The translations under genes were made by a program, and so were the position numbers. A stretch of 64,000 bases of DNA from Chitinophaga pinensis (GTDB taxonomy: Bacteria > Bacteroidota > Bacteroidia > UKL13-3). Below the pieces are notes generated by a model. That model made no database searches. It saw only the letters and a program-made list of their open reading frames with translations, and had not been told where the DNA came from. The DNA is taken from positions 462,294 through 526,293 of the forward strand of contig CAMARW010000001.1 of the NCBI GenBank assembly GCA_945860865.1. The letters run 5' to 3'. Positions 1-9,007 of this stretch are shown one piece after another (positions within the stretch are counted from its first letter, which is position 1; each line of letters begins with the position of its first letter).

Positions 1-2101
1 TGTAGTCAGAAACTTTATTATTGCCTCTATTATTTTTGGTGTGGTAGGCATGTTGGTGGGGTTAATGGCTGCCATACAACTTTATTACCCAGCCTTTAAT
101 TTTAATTTACCATATACTTCATTTGGTAGAATAAGGCCTTTACATACCAATGCAGTAATTTTTGCCTTTGTGGGTAATGCCATTTTTGCTGGTATATATT
201 ATTCTTTACAACGTTTGTGTAAAGCAAGATTATTCAGCGATTTTCTTAGCAATTTCCATTTTTGGGGCTGGCAAACAATTATACTAGCCGCCGCTATTAC
301 CTTACCTTTAGGATTAACAACTTCCAAAGAATATGCAGAATTAGAATGGCCAATTGATATTGCTATAGCTTTAGTTTGGGTTGCATTTGGGGTTAACATG
401 ATAGGTACTATAATTAAACGCAGAGAACGCCATATGTATGTGGCCATTTGGTTTTACTTGGCTACTTTTTTAACAGTTGCTGTACTCCATATTGTAAATT
501 CTTTTGAATTACCGGTTAGTTTATTTAAAAGTTATTCGCTTTATGCAGGTGTTCAAGATGCCTTGGTTCAGTGGTGGTACGGACATAATGCGGTTGCCTT
601 TTTTTTAACCACTCCCTATTTGGGAATGATGTATTATTATTTGCCAAAGGCTGTTAATCGTCCGATTTACTCTTATAAATTATCTATTTTACATTTTTGG
701 ACATTAATATTTTTATACATTTGGGCAGGTCCACATCATCTATTGTATTCTAGTTTACCAGATTGGGCTCAATCTCTAGGTGTAGTATTTTCAATTATGC
801 TAATAGCACCATCTTGGGGAGGTATGATAAATGGTTTACTTACTTTGAGAGGTGCATGGGACAGGGTAAGGGATGAGCCTGTACTGAAGTTTTTTGCAGT
901 GGGGGTAACTGCCTATGGGATGGCTACTTTTGAGGGACCCTTATTAAGTTTAAAAAATGTAAATGCCATAGCACATTTTACAGACTGGATTGTAGCGCAC
1001 GTGCATACTGGTGCTTTAGGTTGGAATGGTTTAATGACATTTGGTATGTTTTATTGGTTGGTTCCTAGGATTTATGGCACAAAGTTATATTCAAATAAAT
1101 TGGCTAATACCCATTTTTGGATTTCTACTTTAGGTATTTTATTTTATGCCATTCCTATGTATTGGAGTGGATTTGCTCAAGGTATGATGTGGAAAGAGTT
1201 TTTACCAGAAGGTATGTTAAAGTACCCTAATTTCTTGGAAACTACCTTGCAAATTATTCCTATGCATGTGATGCGTTCTATTGGCGGTACTTTGTTTTTG
1301 AGCGGATTGTTTGTTATGATTTACAATTTAACTAAAACTGCATTAGCAGGTAAGTTAATAGCAAATGAAGCAGCTTCTGCGCCCGCGTTAGAGAAAAATT
1401 ATACACCTCAAGGTGCTAATTCATATTGGCATAAAATTTTTGAACGTAAGCCAATTGCTTTTGCCGTTTTAACAGTAATTGCGGTGCTAATTGGTGGTAT
1501 GGTTGAGATTATTCCCATGCTTACTATTAAATCTAATGTAGTTACCATTAGCAGCGTAAAGCCTTATACGCCGCTTGAATTACAAGGTAGAGATATATAC
1601 ATACGAGAAGGTTGTGTGGGTTGTCATTCTCAAATGATTAGGCCTTTTAGGAGCGAAACAGAGCGTTACGGAGAATACTCAAAAGCCGGGGAATATGTTT
1701 ACGACCATCCTTTCTTGTGGGGCTCTAAACGAACGGGTCCAGATTTAATGCGTTTGGGAGGTAAATATCCAAACAGCTGGCATTACAATCATATGATTGC
1801 CCCAAGGTCGATGTCGCCAGGCTCTATTATGCCTGCCTACCCATGGCTGGCAGAAGATAACTTAAACACTAGCAATACAGCTGATAAAATAAATGCCATG
1901 CGGGCATTAGGAGTTCCATACGAAAAAGGATTCGACCAAATAGCTGAAGCACATTTAATGGAACAAGCTAAAAAAATAGCAGGTGATTTAACCAAAGAGG
2001 GTTACCCCATAGATGCTAATAAAGAAATTATTGCCCTTATTGCCTATATGCAGAGATTGGGTACAGATATTAAACTAAGTAAAACAGCAAGTAATAAATA
2101 A
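1..2101 (+). CDS. ccoNO: cbb3-type cytochrome c oxidase, fused CcoN-CcoO subunit (5' end outside window)
   Basis: Catalytic subunit of the high-affinity cbb3 terminal oxidase of the inner membrane. The reading frame is open from base 2, and the residues before the first internal Met (VVRNFIIASIIFG) match the usual CcoN start region, so the gene begins upstream of the window; 699 residues are visible. About the first 470 are the multi-helix CcoN part with conserved His residues for haem and CuB (WWYGHNAV, GPHHLLYSSLPDW, HVHTGALGW). From about residue 490 a single helix leads into a CcoO-type domain with one haem c site (GCVGCHSQMIRPF). The N-O fusion is a common Bacteroidota arrangement. It is followed 4 bp later by the ccoQ-like gene and heads an operon reaching about 5745. 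Confidence 0.96.
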   Translation, partial: VVRNFIIASIIFGVVGMLVGLMAAIQLYYPAFNFNLPYTSFGRIRPLHTNAVIFAFVGNAIFAGIYYSLQRLCKARLFSDFLSNFHFWGWQTIILAAAITLPLGLTTSKEYAELEWPIDIAIALVWVAFGVNMIGTIIKRRERHMYVAIWFYLATFLTVAVLHIVNSFELPVSLFKSYSLYAGVQDALVQWWYGHNAVAFFLTTPYLGMMYYYLPKAVNRPIYSYKLSILHFWTLIFLYIWAGPHHLLYSSLPDWAQSLGVVFSIMLIAPSWGGMINGLLTLRGAWDRVRDEPVLKFFAVGVTAYGMATFEGPLLSLKNVNAIAHFTDWIVAHVHTGALGWNGLMTFGMFYWLVPRIYGTKLYSNKLANTHFWISTLGILFYAIPMYWSGFAQGMMWKEFLPEGMLKYPNFLETTLQIIPMHVMRSIGGTLFLSGLFVMIYNLTKTALAGKLIANEAASAPALEKNYTPQGANSYWHKIFERKPIAFAVLTVIAVLIGGMVEIIPMLTIKSNVVTISSVKPYTPLELQGRDIYIREGCVGCHSQMIRPFRSETERYGEYSKAGEYVYDHPFLWGSKRTGPDLMRLGGKYPNSWHYNHMIAPRSMSPGSIMPAYPWLAEDNLNTSNTADKINAMRALGVPYEKGFDQIAEAHLMEQAKKIAGDLTKEGYPIDANKEIIALIAYMQRLGTDIKLSKTASNK

Positions 2102-2105
2102 TATT

Positions 2106-2267
2106 ATGTTCAAACAACATATTCAAAGTATGGTTGGAATTGAGTCGGGTTACTTAATATTCTCGCTTACTGTATTTCTGAGTTTCTTTTTGGGAGTGCT
2201 CTGGTGGGTGGTAAAAGTGGATAAAAACTATATTAAGGATATGGAACAAAAACCATTCGAAAATTAA
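2106..2267 (+). CDS. ccoQ: small CcoQ/FixQ-like cbb3 oxidase subunit
   Basis: A 53-codon gene lying exactly between ccoNO and ccoP (4-bp gaps on both sides). It starts MFKQHIQSMVGIESGYL and has one predicted transmembrane helix (about residues 17-38, rich in Leu/Phe and ending in WW). A short charged tail ends in KPFEN. Size, single helix and position match CcoQ/FixQ, which stabilises the oxidase complex. The sequence is too short for family assignment by motif, so the call rests on context. Confidence 0.8.
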   Translation: MFKQHIQSMVGIESGYLIFSLTVFLSFFLGVLWWVVKVDKNYIKDMEQKPFEN

Positions 2268-2271
2268 AATT

Positions 2272-3141
2272 ATGATGAAGCAAAAATTATTTTATTTGTC
2301 GGCTTTTATTTTATTGACCGGCACAATATCTGCGCAAAATTTAAATGCGCCTGCAGCAGAACAAAACATCATCGGGCTTTCCAGTATTTTGATTGCCGTT
2401 AATGCAATACTGCTACTATCTGTTTTATTTTTGTTAGGTACTTTAACAACGGCTATTCAAAAATTGCGCACAGGCGAAACAGACAAGGTGCAATTGAGTT
2501 GGTGGGATAAATTTGTGGCTTTAAAATCGGATAAAACAGAGGAAGAATTGAGGCTCGACGAAGATTTTGATGGTATACACGAATTGGATAACCCTACCCC
2601 ACCTTGGTTCAACTTTATTTTTTATACCTCAATTCTTGCCGCAGTTTTGTATTTATTAAATTACCATGTTTTAAAGTTTGGCAGTTTACAAGAAGCAGAA
2701 TATACAGCCGAGGTAGCTCAATCTAAACTAGAGGTTGATGCCTATTTAAAATCTTCGGGTAATTTGGTAGATGAAAATAATGTAGCTTTTGTTTTGGATA
2801 AAAAATTATTGGCCGATGGGCAAACTTTGTTTGCTGAAAAATGCGCAGTTTGTCATTTAGCGGATGGGGGCGGAGTTGTAGGTCCTAATTTAACAGATGC
2901 CTATTGGATTAATGGTGGAGATATTCAATCTATCTTTAAGACCATAAAATATGGTGTACCTGCTAAAGGAATGATTGCTTGGCAAAATACTTTTAGCGGC
3001 AAACAAATGGAAGCTTTGGCTTCCTATGTAAAAACACTTCAAGGAACCACGCCTGCCGTTGGCAAAGAGCCGCAAGGGGAGCTTTATAAAGAAGCAGATT
3101 CTTTAATGCCCAAATCCATGGTATCTCAAGCGGTAAATTAA
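2272..3141 (+). CDS. ccoP: cbb3-type cytochrome c oxidase subunit CcoP (mono-haem)
   Basis: Membrane-anchored cytochrome c subunit that passes electrons to CcoO/CcoN. 289 residues: N-terminal signal or anchor, a hydrophobic segment at about 35-60, the conserved cytoplasmic stretch DEDFDGIHELDNPTPPWF, a second membrane helix, then a periplasmic cytochrome c domain with one haem motif (CAVCH) and a downstream Met ligand region (GVPAKGMIAW). Classical proteobacterial CcoP has two CxxCH motifs; only one is present here, and no second degenerate one is visible. Two adjacent Met codons (2272, 2275) could both serve as the start. Confidence 0.95.
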   Translation: MMKQKLFYLSAFILLTGTISAQNLNAPAAEQNIIGLSSILIAVNAILLLSVLFLLGTLTTAIQKLRTGETDKVQLSWWDKFVALKSDKTEEELRLDEDFDGIHELDNPTPPWFNFIFYTSILAAVLYLLNYHVLKFGSLQEAEYTAEVAQSKLEVDAYLKSSGNLVDENNVAFVLDKKLLADGQTLFAEKCAVCHLADGGGVVGPNLTDAYWINGGDIQSIFKTIKYGVPAKGMIAWQNTFSGKQMEALASYVKTLQGTTPAVGKEPQGELYKEADSLMPKSMVSQAVN

Positions 3142-3214
3142 TGATTAGAAAATTTAATAATAAAAGTTTGGTGGTCTATTGTCAAATTGTCAAACCTTTA
3201 TTATTTATACAGGT

Positions 3215-4627
3215 ATGGAAAGAGATAATTCTAAAGTAAACGAACTTTTTAGAGATGAGCTAGGTAATTTAGATAAAAAGGGGAAACGTTTATGGATATT
3301 TCCTAAGAAACCTAAAGGACAGTTTTATAATTATAGAACATGGTTTAGTTGGTTTTTAATGACCCTTATGTTTGCTGGGCCATACTTAAAATTTGAAGGA
3401 AAGCCTTTGTTATTACTCAATGTTTTAGAGCGAAAGTTTATCATATTTGGGATGGTTTTTTGGCCGCAAGATCTCAATATTTTTGCCATTTTGATGTTGT
3501 CTTTTATTTTGTTTATTGTATTGTTTACTGTTTTATTTGGCCGAGTTTGGTGCGGTTGGGCTTGTCCGCAAACCATTTTTATGGAAATGCTCTTTCGCAA
3601 AATTGAGTATTTTATTGACGGTGATTCTACTCAGCAAAAAAAGTTAGCCGACCAAGATTGGAATGCAAAAAAAATAGCGAAAAGAAGCATTAAACATCTC
3701 TTGTTTTGGGTGCTCTCCTTTGTTATCGCCAATACTTTTTTAGGTTATATTATTGGCATAGATCAACTCAAATTACTCATTTATGATGGCCCTTTTGCCC
3801 ATGTTGGAAAACTATCTTCTCTGCTCATTTTTACAAGCGTATTTTATTTTGTTTTTGCCCACCTGCGCGAGTTAGTGTGTATCTTCATTTGCCCATATGG
3901 GCGCTTGCAAGGACTTATGCTCGATAAAAACTCAATGGTGGTTGCTTATGATTTTGTGCGCGGCGAGCCAAGGGGAAAGCTGAAAAAGGATGCACCAAAA
4001 GATAAAGGAGATTGCATTGATTGTAAACTGTGTGTGAATGTTTGTCCAACTGGCATAGATATAAGAAATGGCACGCAACTAGAATGTATAAATTGCACGG
4101 CCTGCATAGACGCTTGCGATGAGGTTATGCTTAAAATTGAAAAGCCTAAAGGACTTATTCGCTTTGCTTCGTTTAATAATATTACGGAGGGTAAAAAACT
4201 TGGTCTGAACCTAAGAAATGGGTCTTACACATTAGTTTTGTTGGGCTTGTTTAGCGTTTTTCTCTATATGTTAATTACCAGAAAACAAATTGAAACAACC
4301 TTACTTAGAACGCCTGGTATGCTTTTTCAAAAACAGGTAGATGGCAGAATAAGCAACCTGTATAGTATTGAGTTTGTAAATAAAACCTTTAATGAATTAC
4401 CCATTGAAATTAAATTGGTTGAACCCAAAGGTGAAATTAAATTAATTGATGGGATACAAATTCTTGTGCATAAAGAGAGTATTAGCAAAACTTCATTTTT
4501 TTTAATTAGAGATGCCAAAGCAATCACTAAAATTACAACACCAGTTGTTATTGAAATTATAAGTAATGGTAAGCTTATTGAAACAATGCAATCATCTTTT
4601 AATGGCCCAGTATTACCTGTAGAATAA
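3215..4627 (+). CDS. ccoG: cytochrome c oxidase accessory protein CcoG (FixG family, polyferredoxin)
   Basis: Membrane iron-sulfur protein needed for cbb3 oxidase assembly, linked to copper reduction for the CuB centre. The start is set at ATG 3215 (MERDNSKVNELF); the frame also has a TTG 36 bases upstream, but the residues it would add look non-homologous. 470 residues: N-terminal tail, membrane helices including the GRVWCGWACPQTIFMEM motif, ferredoxin-type cysteine clusters (CIDCKLCVNVCPTG and CINCTACIDACDE) at about residues 260-310, a last helix, and an Ig-like C-terminal periplasmic domain. It sits between ccoP and ccoH. Confidence 0.95.
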   Translation: MERDNSKVNELFRDELGNLDKKGKRLWIFPKKPKGQFYNYRTWFSWFLMTLMFAGPYLKFEGKPLLLLNVLERKFIIFGMVFWPQDLNIFAILMLSFILFIVLFTVLFGRVWCGWACPQTIFMEMLFRKIEYFIDGDSTQQKKLADQDWNAKKIAKRSIKHLLFWVLSFVIANTFLGYIIGIDQLKLLIYDGPFAHVGKLSSLLIFTSVFYFVFAHLRELVCIFICPYGRLQGLMLDKNSMVVAYDFVRGEPRGKLKKDAPKDKGDCIDCKLCVNVCPTGIDIRNGTQLECINCTACIDACDEVMLKIEKPKGLIRFASFNNITEGKKLGLNLRNGSYTLVLLGLFSVFLYMLITRKQIETTLLRTPGMLFQKQVDGRISNLYSIEFVNKTFNELPIEIKLVEPKGEIKLIDGIQILVHKESISKTSFFLIRDAKAITKITTPVVIEIISNGKLIETMQSSFNGPVLPVE

Positions 4628-4636
4628 TAAATATAT

Positions 4637-5056
4637 ATGAAAATTAATTGGGGAGGTAAATTATTAATAATAGCACTTATGTTTATGCTTTTTGTGGTAA
4701 GCATGGTAGTGGTTATTTCTAAGCAGGATATGCCTTTGGTAGAACAAGATTATTACGAGCGTAGTTTAAATTACCAAAAGGAAATTGATAACCATGCCAA
4801 TATTGATACCAGTGTGCAGGTTAATCTAGTATCAACCAATTTAGAAGTTTCGTCTAGCACAAATTTATCGGGCGTAAAGGTTAAATTTTACCGTCCGTCT
4901 AATCTAGAATTAGACAAAGATTTTGTGATAGATATTTTAGCGGGCAAAAAAGAGGTGTACGACTTATCTCATTTGCATTCTGGCAAATGGGTACTATCTG
5001 TAGTATGGATGAAGGCTGATAAAGAGTTTAAGATTAGCAAAAATTTTGAACGTTAA
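4637..5056 (+). CDS. ccoH: FixH/CcoH family cbb3 oxidase assembly protein
   Basis: 139-residue membrane protein with one N-terminal helix (about residues 8-28) and a periplasmic beta-rich domain. The motif VEQDYYERSLNYQKEID after the helix is typical of FixH. CcoH/FixH binds assembling CcoN/CcoP and helps mature the oxidase. The stop codon overlaps the start of the next gene by one base (TAATG), implying translational coupling. Confidence 0.9.
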   Translation: MKINWGGKLLIIALMFMLFVVSMVVVISKQDMPLVEQDYYERSLNYQKEIDNHANIDTSVQVNLVSTNLEVSSSTNLSGVKVKFYRPSNLELDKDFVIDILAGKKEVYDLSHLHSGKWVLSVVWMKADKEFKISKNFER

Positions 5057-5745
5057 TGTTAATATTAACTGCATTTTTAACCGGTATATTGGGCAGTTTT
5101 CACTGTGCAGGAATGTGTGGCCCGATTGCTTTTGCCTTGCAAGGAAAGAAAGAACAAGGTTGGCTATTTTATGCAGGCCGATTGCTTTATAATTTTGGGC
5201 GAATTCAAAGTTATGCCTTGCTGGGGATTGTTTCTGGGGCCTTTGGATTAGGAGTAAAGTTAGCAGGTATTCAACAAGGATTGAGTATTTTTATAGGAAT
5301 TCTAATTATTTTTTCGGTAGTGTATACCCGCTGGTTTGGCAGAGGTAATAGGTTTTCAACATTTTCTTTATTGCCTGCTAATTTTATTGTAAAATTGTTT
5401 CACTCTAAAAGCATTTGGGCAGCTTATATAATTGGCGTTTTAAACGGCTTTTTGCCTTGCGGGTTTGTTTACATTGCAATATTGGGCGCAACTGTTACAC
5501 AAGGTATTTGGGAGGGAGCTTTGTTTATGGCTTGTTTTGGATTGGGTACTTTACCAATGATGTATGGAATTTCTATTGTTGGTCAGTTTTTAAACCAAAA
5601 CATACGCAGCAAATTCGTTAAATTAAGTCAAGTTTTTGCCCTATTAATTGCCCTATTATTTATACTTCGTGGCTTAAATTTAGGTATTCCGTTTGTTAGT
5701 CCAAAATTGGTTCAGCCACAGAATTTAATAGAAAACTGCGAATAG
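5056..5745 (+). CDS. sulfite exporter TauE/SafE-type (DsbD-like) membrane protein
   Basis: 229-residue polytopic protein with about six hydrophobic segments. The first carries FHCAGMCGPIAFAL, the Cys pair motif of the SafE/DsbD-like family; a second half has LNGFLPCGFVYIAI. In Bacteroidota this family member regularly closes the cco operon and is thought to act in metal or thiol handling during cbb3 oxidase assembly. That role is inferred from position; the substrate is not visible. It overlaps ccoH by one base. A 94-bp gap with no terminator I could see separates it from the next gene. Confidence 0.85.
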   Translation: MLILTAFLTGILGSFHCAGMCGPIAFALQGKKEQGWLFYAGRLLYNFGRIQSYALLGIVSGAFGLGVKLAGIQQGLSIFIGILIIFSVVYTRWFGRGNRFSTFSLLPANFIVKLFHSKSIWAAYIIGVLNGFLPCGFVYIAILGATVTQGIWEGALFMACFGLGTLPMMYGISIVGQFLNQNIRSKFVKLSQVFALLIALLFILRGLNLGIPFVSPKLVQPQNLIENCE

Positions 5746-5839
5746 GTTGCAGACCTTGTTTGGTTTAGATTTATTTAATCTATTACTTTGAATGCTCAAC
5801 TTGTAATTTTTAAAGTGCAAACTTCAATCTTTTTTACAT

Positions 5840-6955
5840 ATGTTTCGCCTGCTTATTGATGATGAAATTTTTATTTATCAGCGCTTTGGGGGTGTTTCGC
5901 GCATTTTTTCTGAGCTATTGAAGCGCTTGCCACAAGAAAAAGACGTAGACCTTGTTTTTAGCTCAACTTACTCTGAAAATGAATATTTAAACAATTTGGG
6001 TCTTACCCTTTTGCCTCCTTTTTTAAAGGGTATTTCTTTTCCTTTGAAGGGTAAAATTACCAGAGCCTTGCTCAAATTAATAAATCATAAACGAGTAAAT
6101 CAGCGGCTGTTAAAGGGTAAAATTACTGTTTTTCATCCCAGTTTTTATGAGCATTATTACCTGGGTGCTTTGCAAAAATCGAATACGAAATTAGTTTTCA
6201 CAGTGCATGATTTAATCCATGAAAAATTTCCTGTAAATGCTTCTGATCAATTAATGGCTGCTAAAAAAGCAGCAAATATTGCTATTGCGCACAAGATTAT
6301 TGTGGTTTCTGAACACACCAAAAAAGATTTATTAGCGCAATATCCTCTGCTTGAACCCAGCAAAATTGAAGTAATTTATCTTTCCCACTCGCTGCCAACC
6401 TTGGCCGAACCTATTGCAGACTTGCCCGAAACATATATTTTGTTTGTAGGTGAAAGGGCGGGGTATAAAAATTTTGAACAGCTCTTGCAGGTTTTTGTAG
6501 AGATAAGTAAGGATTACCCAAATTTGCATTTGTTTTGTGCTGGAAGCAGGCCCTTTTCTGCTGATGAGAAAAAAGTAATAAGGGATAATTCTTTAGAAAA
6601 TAGGGTGAAGCAAAAAGCTTTAACAGAGCGTCAGCTAAAATTTGCTTATGAAAAGGCGCTTTTTTTTGTTTTTCCTTCCTTATATGAAGGTTTTGGAATT
6701 CCCGTGCTAGAGGCATTTGCCTGCCAAACTCCTGTTCTAATAAGTAATCGTTCTAGCTTGCCAGAGGTTGCTGGAGGTGCAGCTTGCCTTTTTAACCCAA
6801 ATGATAAAAATGATTTGAGTTTGCAAATGAAATCTTTGTTAAATGATGTTAATTTGCGCAAAAAATTTGTAGCATTGGGAAATACTAGGGTGAAAGATTT
6901 TAGTTGGGAAAAGCATTATGCTTTAACCTTAGCGGTCTATCGTTCGTTAATTTAA
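5840..6955 (+). CDS. glycosyltransferase family 4 (GT-B fold)
   Basis: 371-residue cytoplasmic or membrane-associated glycosyltransferase. The N-terminal half has the acceptor-side start MFRLLIDDEIFIYQRFGGVSRIFSELL. The C-terminal half has the nucleotide-sugar binding pattern PSLYEGFGIPVLEAFACQTP (E-x7-E) and ILFVGERAGYKNFEQLL. This is the GT4 pattern seen in O-antigen or capsule synthesis enzymes, using an activated sugar donor with retention of configuration. Donor and acceptor cannot be told. It is followed 7 bp later by the amidotransferase gene, so the two may be co-transcribed although their functions differ. Confidence 0.88.
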   Translation: MFRLLIDDEIFIYQRFGGVSRIFSELLKRLPQEKDVDLVFSSTYSENEYLNNLGLTLLPPFLKGISFPLKGKITRALLKLINHKRVNQRLLKGKITVFHPSFYEHYYLGALQKSNTKLVFTVHDLIHEKFPVNASDQLMAAKKAANIAIAHKIIVVSEHTKKDLLAQYPLLEPSKIEVIYLSHSLPTLAEPIADLPETYILFVGERAGYKNFEQLLQVFVEISKDYPNLHLFCAGSRPFSADEKKVIRDNSLENRVKQKALTERQLKFAYEKALFFVFPSLYEGFGIPVLEAFACQTPVLISNRSSLPEVAGGAACLFNPNDKNDLSLQMKSLLNDVNLRKKFVALGNTRVKDFSWEKHYALTLAVYRSLI

Positions 6956-6962
6956 AAAAAAA

Positions 6963-7541
6963 TTGAAGGTTTTACTCATAGATAATTACGATTCATTTAC
7001 GCACATCTTGGGTGATTATTTCGCTCAATTGGGTGTAAATTGCCTGGTAATTAGGAACGATGAGGCAAAACTAATGAAATTAAACCCGAAAGATTTTGAT
7101 GCGTTGGTAATTAGTCCTGGACCAGAAACACCAAAAAAAGCGGGTTATTTGATGCAAATCATACCACAATGGATAACAGCTTTGCCAGTTTTGGGTGTTT
7201 GTTTAGGGCACCAAGCCATTGGAGAATTTTTTGGGGCTAATTTGGTTCAGGCAAAAAGGCCTAGACATGGAAAAGTTGATAAAATGGAACATTTGGGTGG
7301 TGTTTTGTTTGAAAAAATGCCAAATCATTTTTTTGGAACACGGTATCATTCGCTTATTTTGAAAAATTTACCCGAAGAATTGAGGGTCAATTGTTGGTGT
7401 GAAGATGAGGTAATGGGCTTGCAACATAAAAGCTTGCCAATATTTGGCCTTCAGTTTCACCCCGAGAGTTGTGAAACGCAATTTGGGCTGGTGATGATAA
7501 AAAACTTTATAGATTTGTCGAAAAATTTAAGGCAAATCTAA
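6963..7541 (+). CDS. pabA: class I glutamine amidotransferase, anthranilate/aminodeoxychorismate synthase component II
   Basis: 192 residues, whole-length match to the TrpG/PabA family, which releases ammonia from glutamine for anthranilate or 4-amino-4-deoxychorismate synthesis. Visible features: N-terminal LLIDNYDSFTHIL, nucleophile elbow GVCLGHQ (Cys80), and the His-Glu pair in LQFHPESCETQFG. The likely start is TTG 6963, because the conserved family start (KVLLIDNYDSF) begins at once and no ATG is available. No component I gene lies nearby, so a folate (pabA) or tryptophan (trpG) role cannot be separated; the isolated location favours pabA or a shared subunit. Confidence 0.85.
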   Translation: MKVLLIDNYDSFTHILGDYFAQLGVNCLVIRNDEAKLMKLNPKDFDALVISPGPETPKKAGYLMQIIPQWITALPVLGVCLGHQAIGEFFGANLVQAKRPRHGKVDKMEHLGGVLFEKMPNHFFGTRYHSLILKNLPEELRVNCWCEDEVMGLQHKSLPIFGLQFHPESCETQFGLVMIKNFIDLSKNLRQI

Positions 7542-7576
7542 GTTTTGTATATATTTGACTAAGAATAATAATTTGA

Positions 7577-8344
7577 ATGGAGTATAATATTTGCAAGGAA
7601 GGAAAATTTAGTTACATTGATGAGGGTGAAGGAGAGGTGCTTATATTATTGCATGGACTCTTTGGTGCATTAAGTAATTGGAAAGATGTTTTAAATCATT
7701 TTAGTAAAAGTCACCGGGTGATTATTCCGTTGATGCCTATTTTTGAAATGAATATTCTTAAGTTGAGTGTGGAAGGCCTCGCTAATTTCATTCATGACTT
7801 TATAGAATTTAAAGGATTTACCAAGGTTAATTTAATAGGCAATTCGCTTGGCGGACATGTTGCTTTAGTTTATATTAAAAAGCATCAAGAAAAAGTTCAA
7901 ACTCTGTTATTAACGGGTAGTTCTGGTTTGTATGAAAACGCTTTTGGAGCATCCTATCCTAGAAAAGGAGACAAGCAATATTTAAGAGATAGAATAGGTT
8001 TAACTTTTTATGATCCTTCTACAACCACAGATGAATTGGTGGATGAAGTATATGGAATTATTCAAGACAAGGGAAAGCTTTTGCGAATTTTAACAATGGC
8101 AAAATCGGCCATTAGGCATAACATGCGCAAAGATATTCCTGATTTTAAAATGCCAGTTTGCTTAATATGGGGTAAACAAGACACCGTAACCCCTCCTGAG
8201 GTTTGTATGGAGTTTAATAGTTTATTTCCAGATTCAGAAATGCATTTAATAGACAAATGTGGGCATGCACCAATGATGGAGCAACCTGCTGTTTTTAACG
8301 AACTTGCAGATCAATTCTACAAAAAACATATTGTAAAAACTTAA
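7577..8344 (+). CDS. alpha/beta hydrolase
   Basis: 255 residues with a complete alpha/beta-hydrolase set: oxyanion motif LLHGLFGALSNW at about 25-36, nucleophile elbow GNSLGG at about residue 95, acid in WGKQDTVTP, and His in DKCGHAPMMEQP near the C terminus. There is no signal peptide, so it is cytoplasmic. The substrate is unknown. In many Bacteroidota genomes a hydrolase of this kind sits upstream of a CBS protein and NAD kinase, as here. Its stop codon overlaps the start of the CBS gene by one base (TAATG). Confidence 0.88.
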   Translation: MEYNICKEGKFSYIDEGEGEVLILLHGLFGALSNWKDVLNHFSKSHRVIIPLMPIFEMNILKLSVEGLANFIHDFIEFKGFTKVNLIGNSLGGHVALVYIKKHQEKVQTLLLTGSSGLYENAFGASYPRKGDKQYLRDRIGLTFYDPSTTTDELVDEVYGIIQDKGKLLRILTMAKSAIRHNMRKDIPDFKMPVCLIWGKQDTVTPPEVCMEFNSLFPDSEMHLIDKCGHAPMMEQPAVFNELADQFYKKHIVKT

Positions 8345-9006
8345 TGTTCGCTAATCAATTTATTTCTGATGAAATTTTTCCCTTAAAGAGGTTAGATTCT
8401 GTTGCCTCTGCAGAAGTATTTATGCAAGATTGCATGGTAAAAGAATTGCCGGTAGTTGATGGCGGAAAAATAATTGGAATGGTAAGCGAGTCTATTTTGC
8501 AAAATACAAATAAATCAAAGGTTGAAGATTGCATGAACACCCAATTGGATGTTTATACCATCAATGAATTTGCGCATTATTTTGAACTTTGGCAGCGATT
8601 TGATTTTTCAAAATTTGATAGTTTAACCCTTGTCAATGATGAGCAACAATTTAAAGGAATAGTATCAGTTAAAGATATAATGAAGCATTCCTATGCCAAT
8701 TTAGCTTTGGCCCAAGAGGGTTCTTTCTTAGTTATTGAGGTTTCTGCCATCCAATATTCTTTGGCAGAAATTGCAAGAATTTGCGAAAGTAACGATGCTA
8801 AAATCTTACATTTGATGATAGAATCTCAAGGCGGGGAAGCAAAATTGCTGCATGTTTCTTTAAAATTAAATAAGATATATCTCAACCATGTAATAGCTAG
8901 TTTAGAACGTTTTGGGTATCATATAATTAAAACGAATAGCCCGCTTAATCCCACTCAAAGCCTAGACGAAAGGTATAATTGGTTACTCAAATATCTAAAT
9001 ACATAA
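8344..9006 (+). CDS. CBS domain-containing protein
   Basis: 220-residue cytoplasmic protein. The first 120 residues form a CBS pair (VMQDCMVKELPVVDGGKIIGMVSE-like repeat, then a second repeat ending FKGIVSVKDIM); CBS pairs bind adenosyl ligands such as AMP, ATP or SAM. The C-terminal half (VIEVSAIQYSLAEIARICESNDAKIL) resembles an ACT-like regulatory fold. It is translationally coupled to the hydrolase gene and lies 1 bp before nadK, so a nucleotide-sensing role connected with NAD kinase is plausible but is inference. Confidence 0.85.
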   Translation: MFANQFISDEIFPLKRLDSVASAEVFMQDCMVKELPVVDGGKIIGMVSESILQNTNKSKVEDCMNTQLDVYTINEFAHYFELWQRFDFSKFDSLTLVNDEQQFKGIVSVKDIMKHSYANLALAQEGSFLVIEVSAIQYSLAEIARICESNDAKILHLMIESQGGEAKLLHVSLKLNKIYLNHVIASLERFGYHIIKTNSPLNPTQSLDERYNWLLKYLNT

Positions 9007-9007
9007 A

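Noticed and set aside
3179-3214. Upstream TTG start for ccoG
   Set aside because: The added 12 residues are not family-like; ATG 3215 begins at the conserved CcoG N-terminal region.
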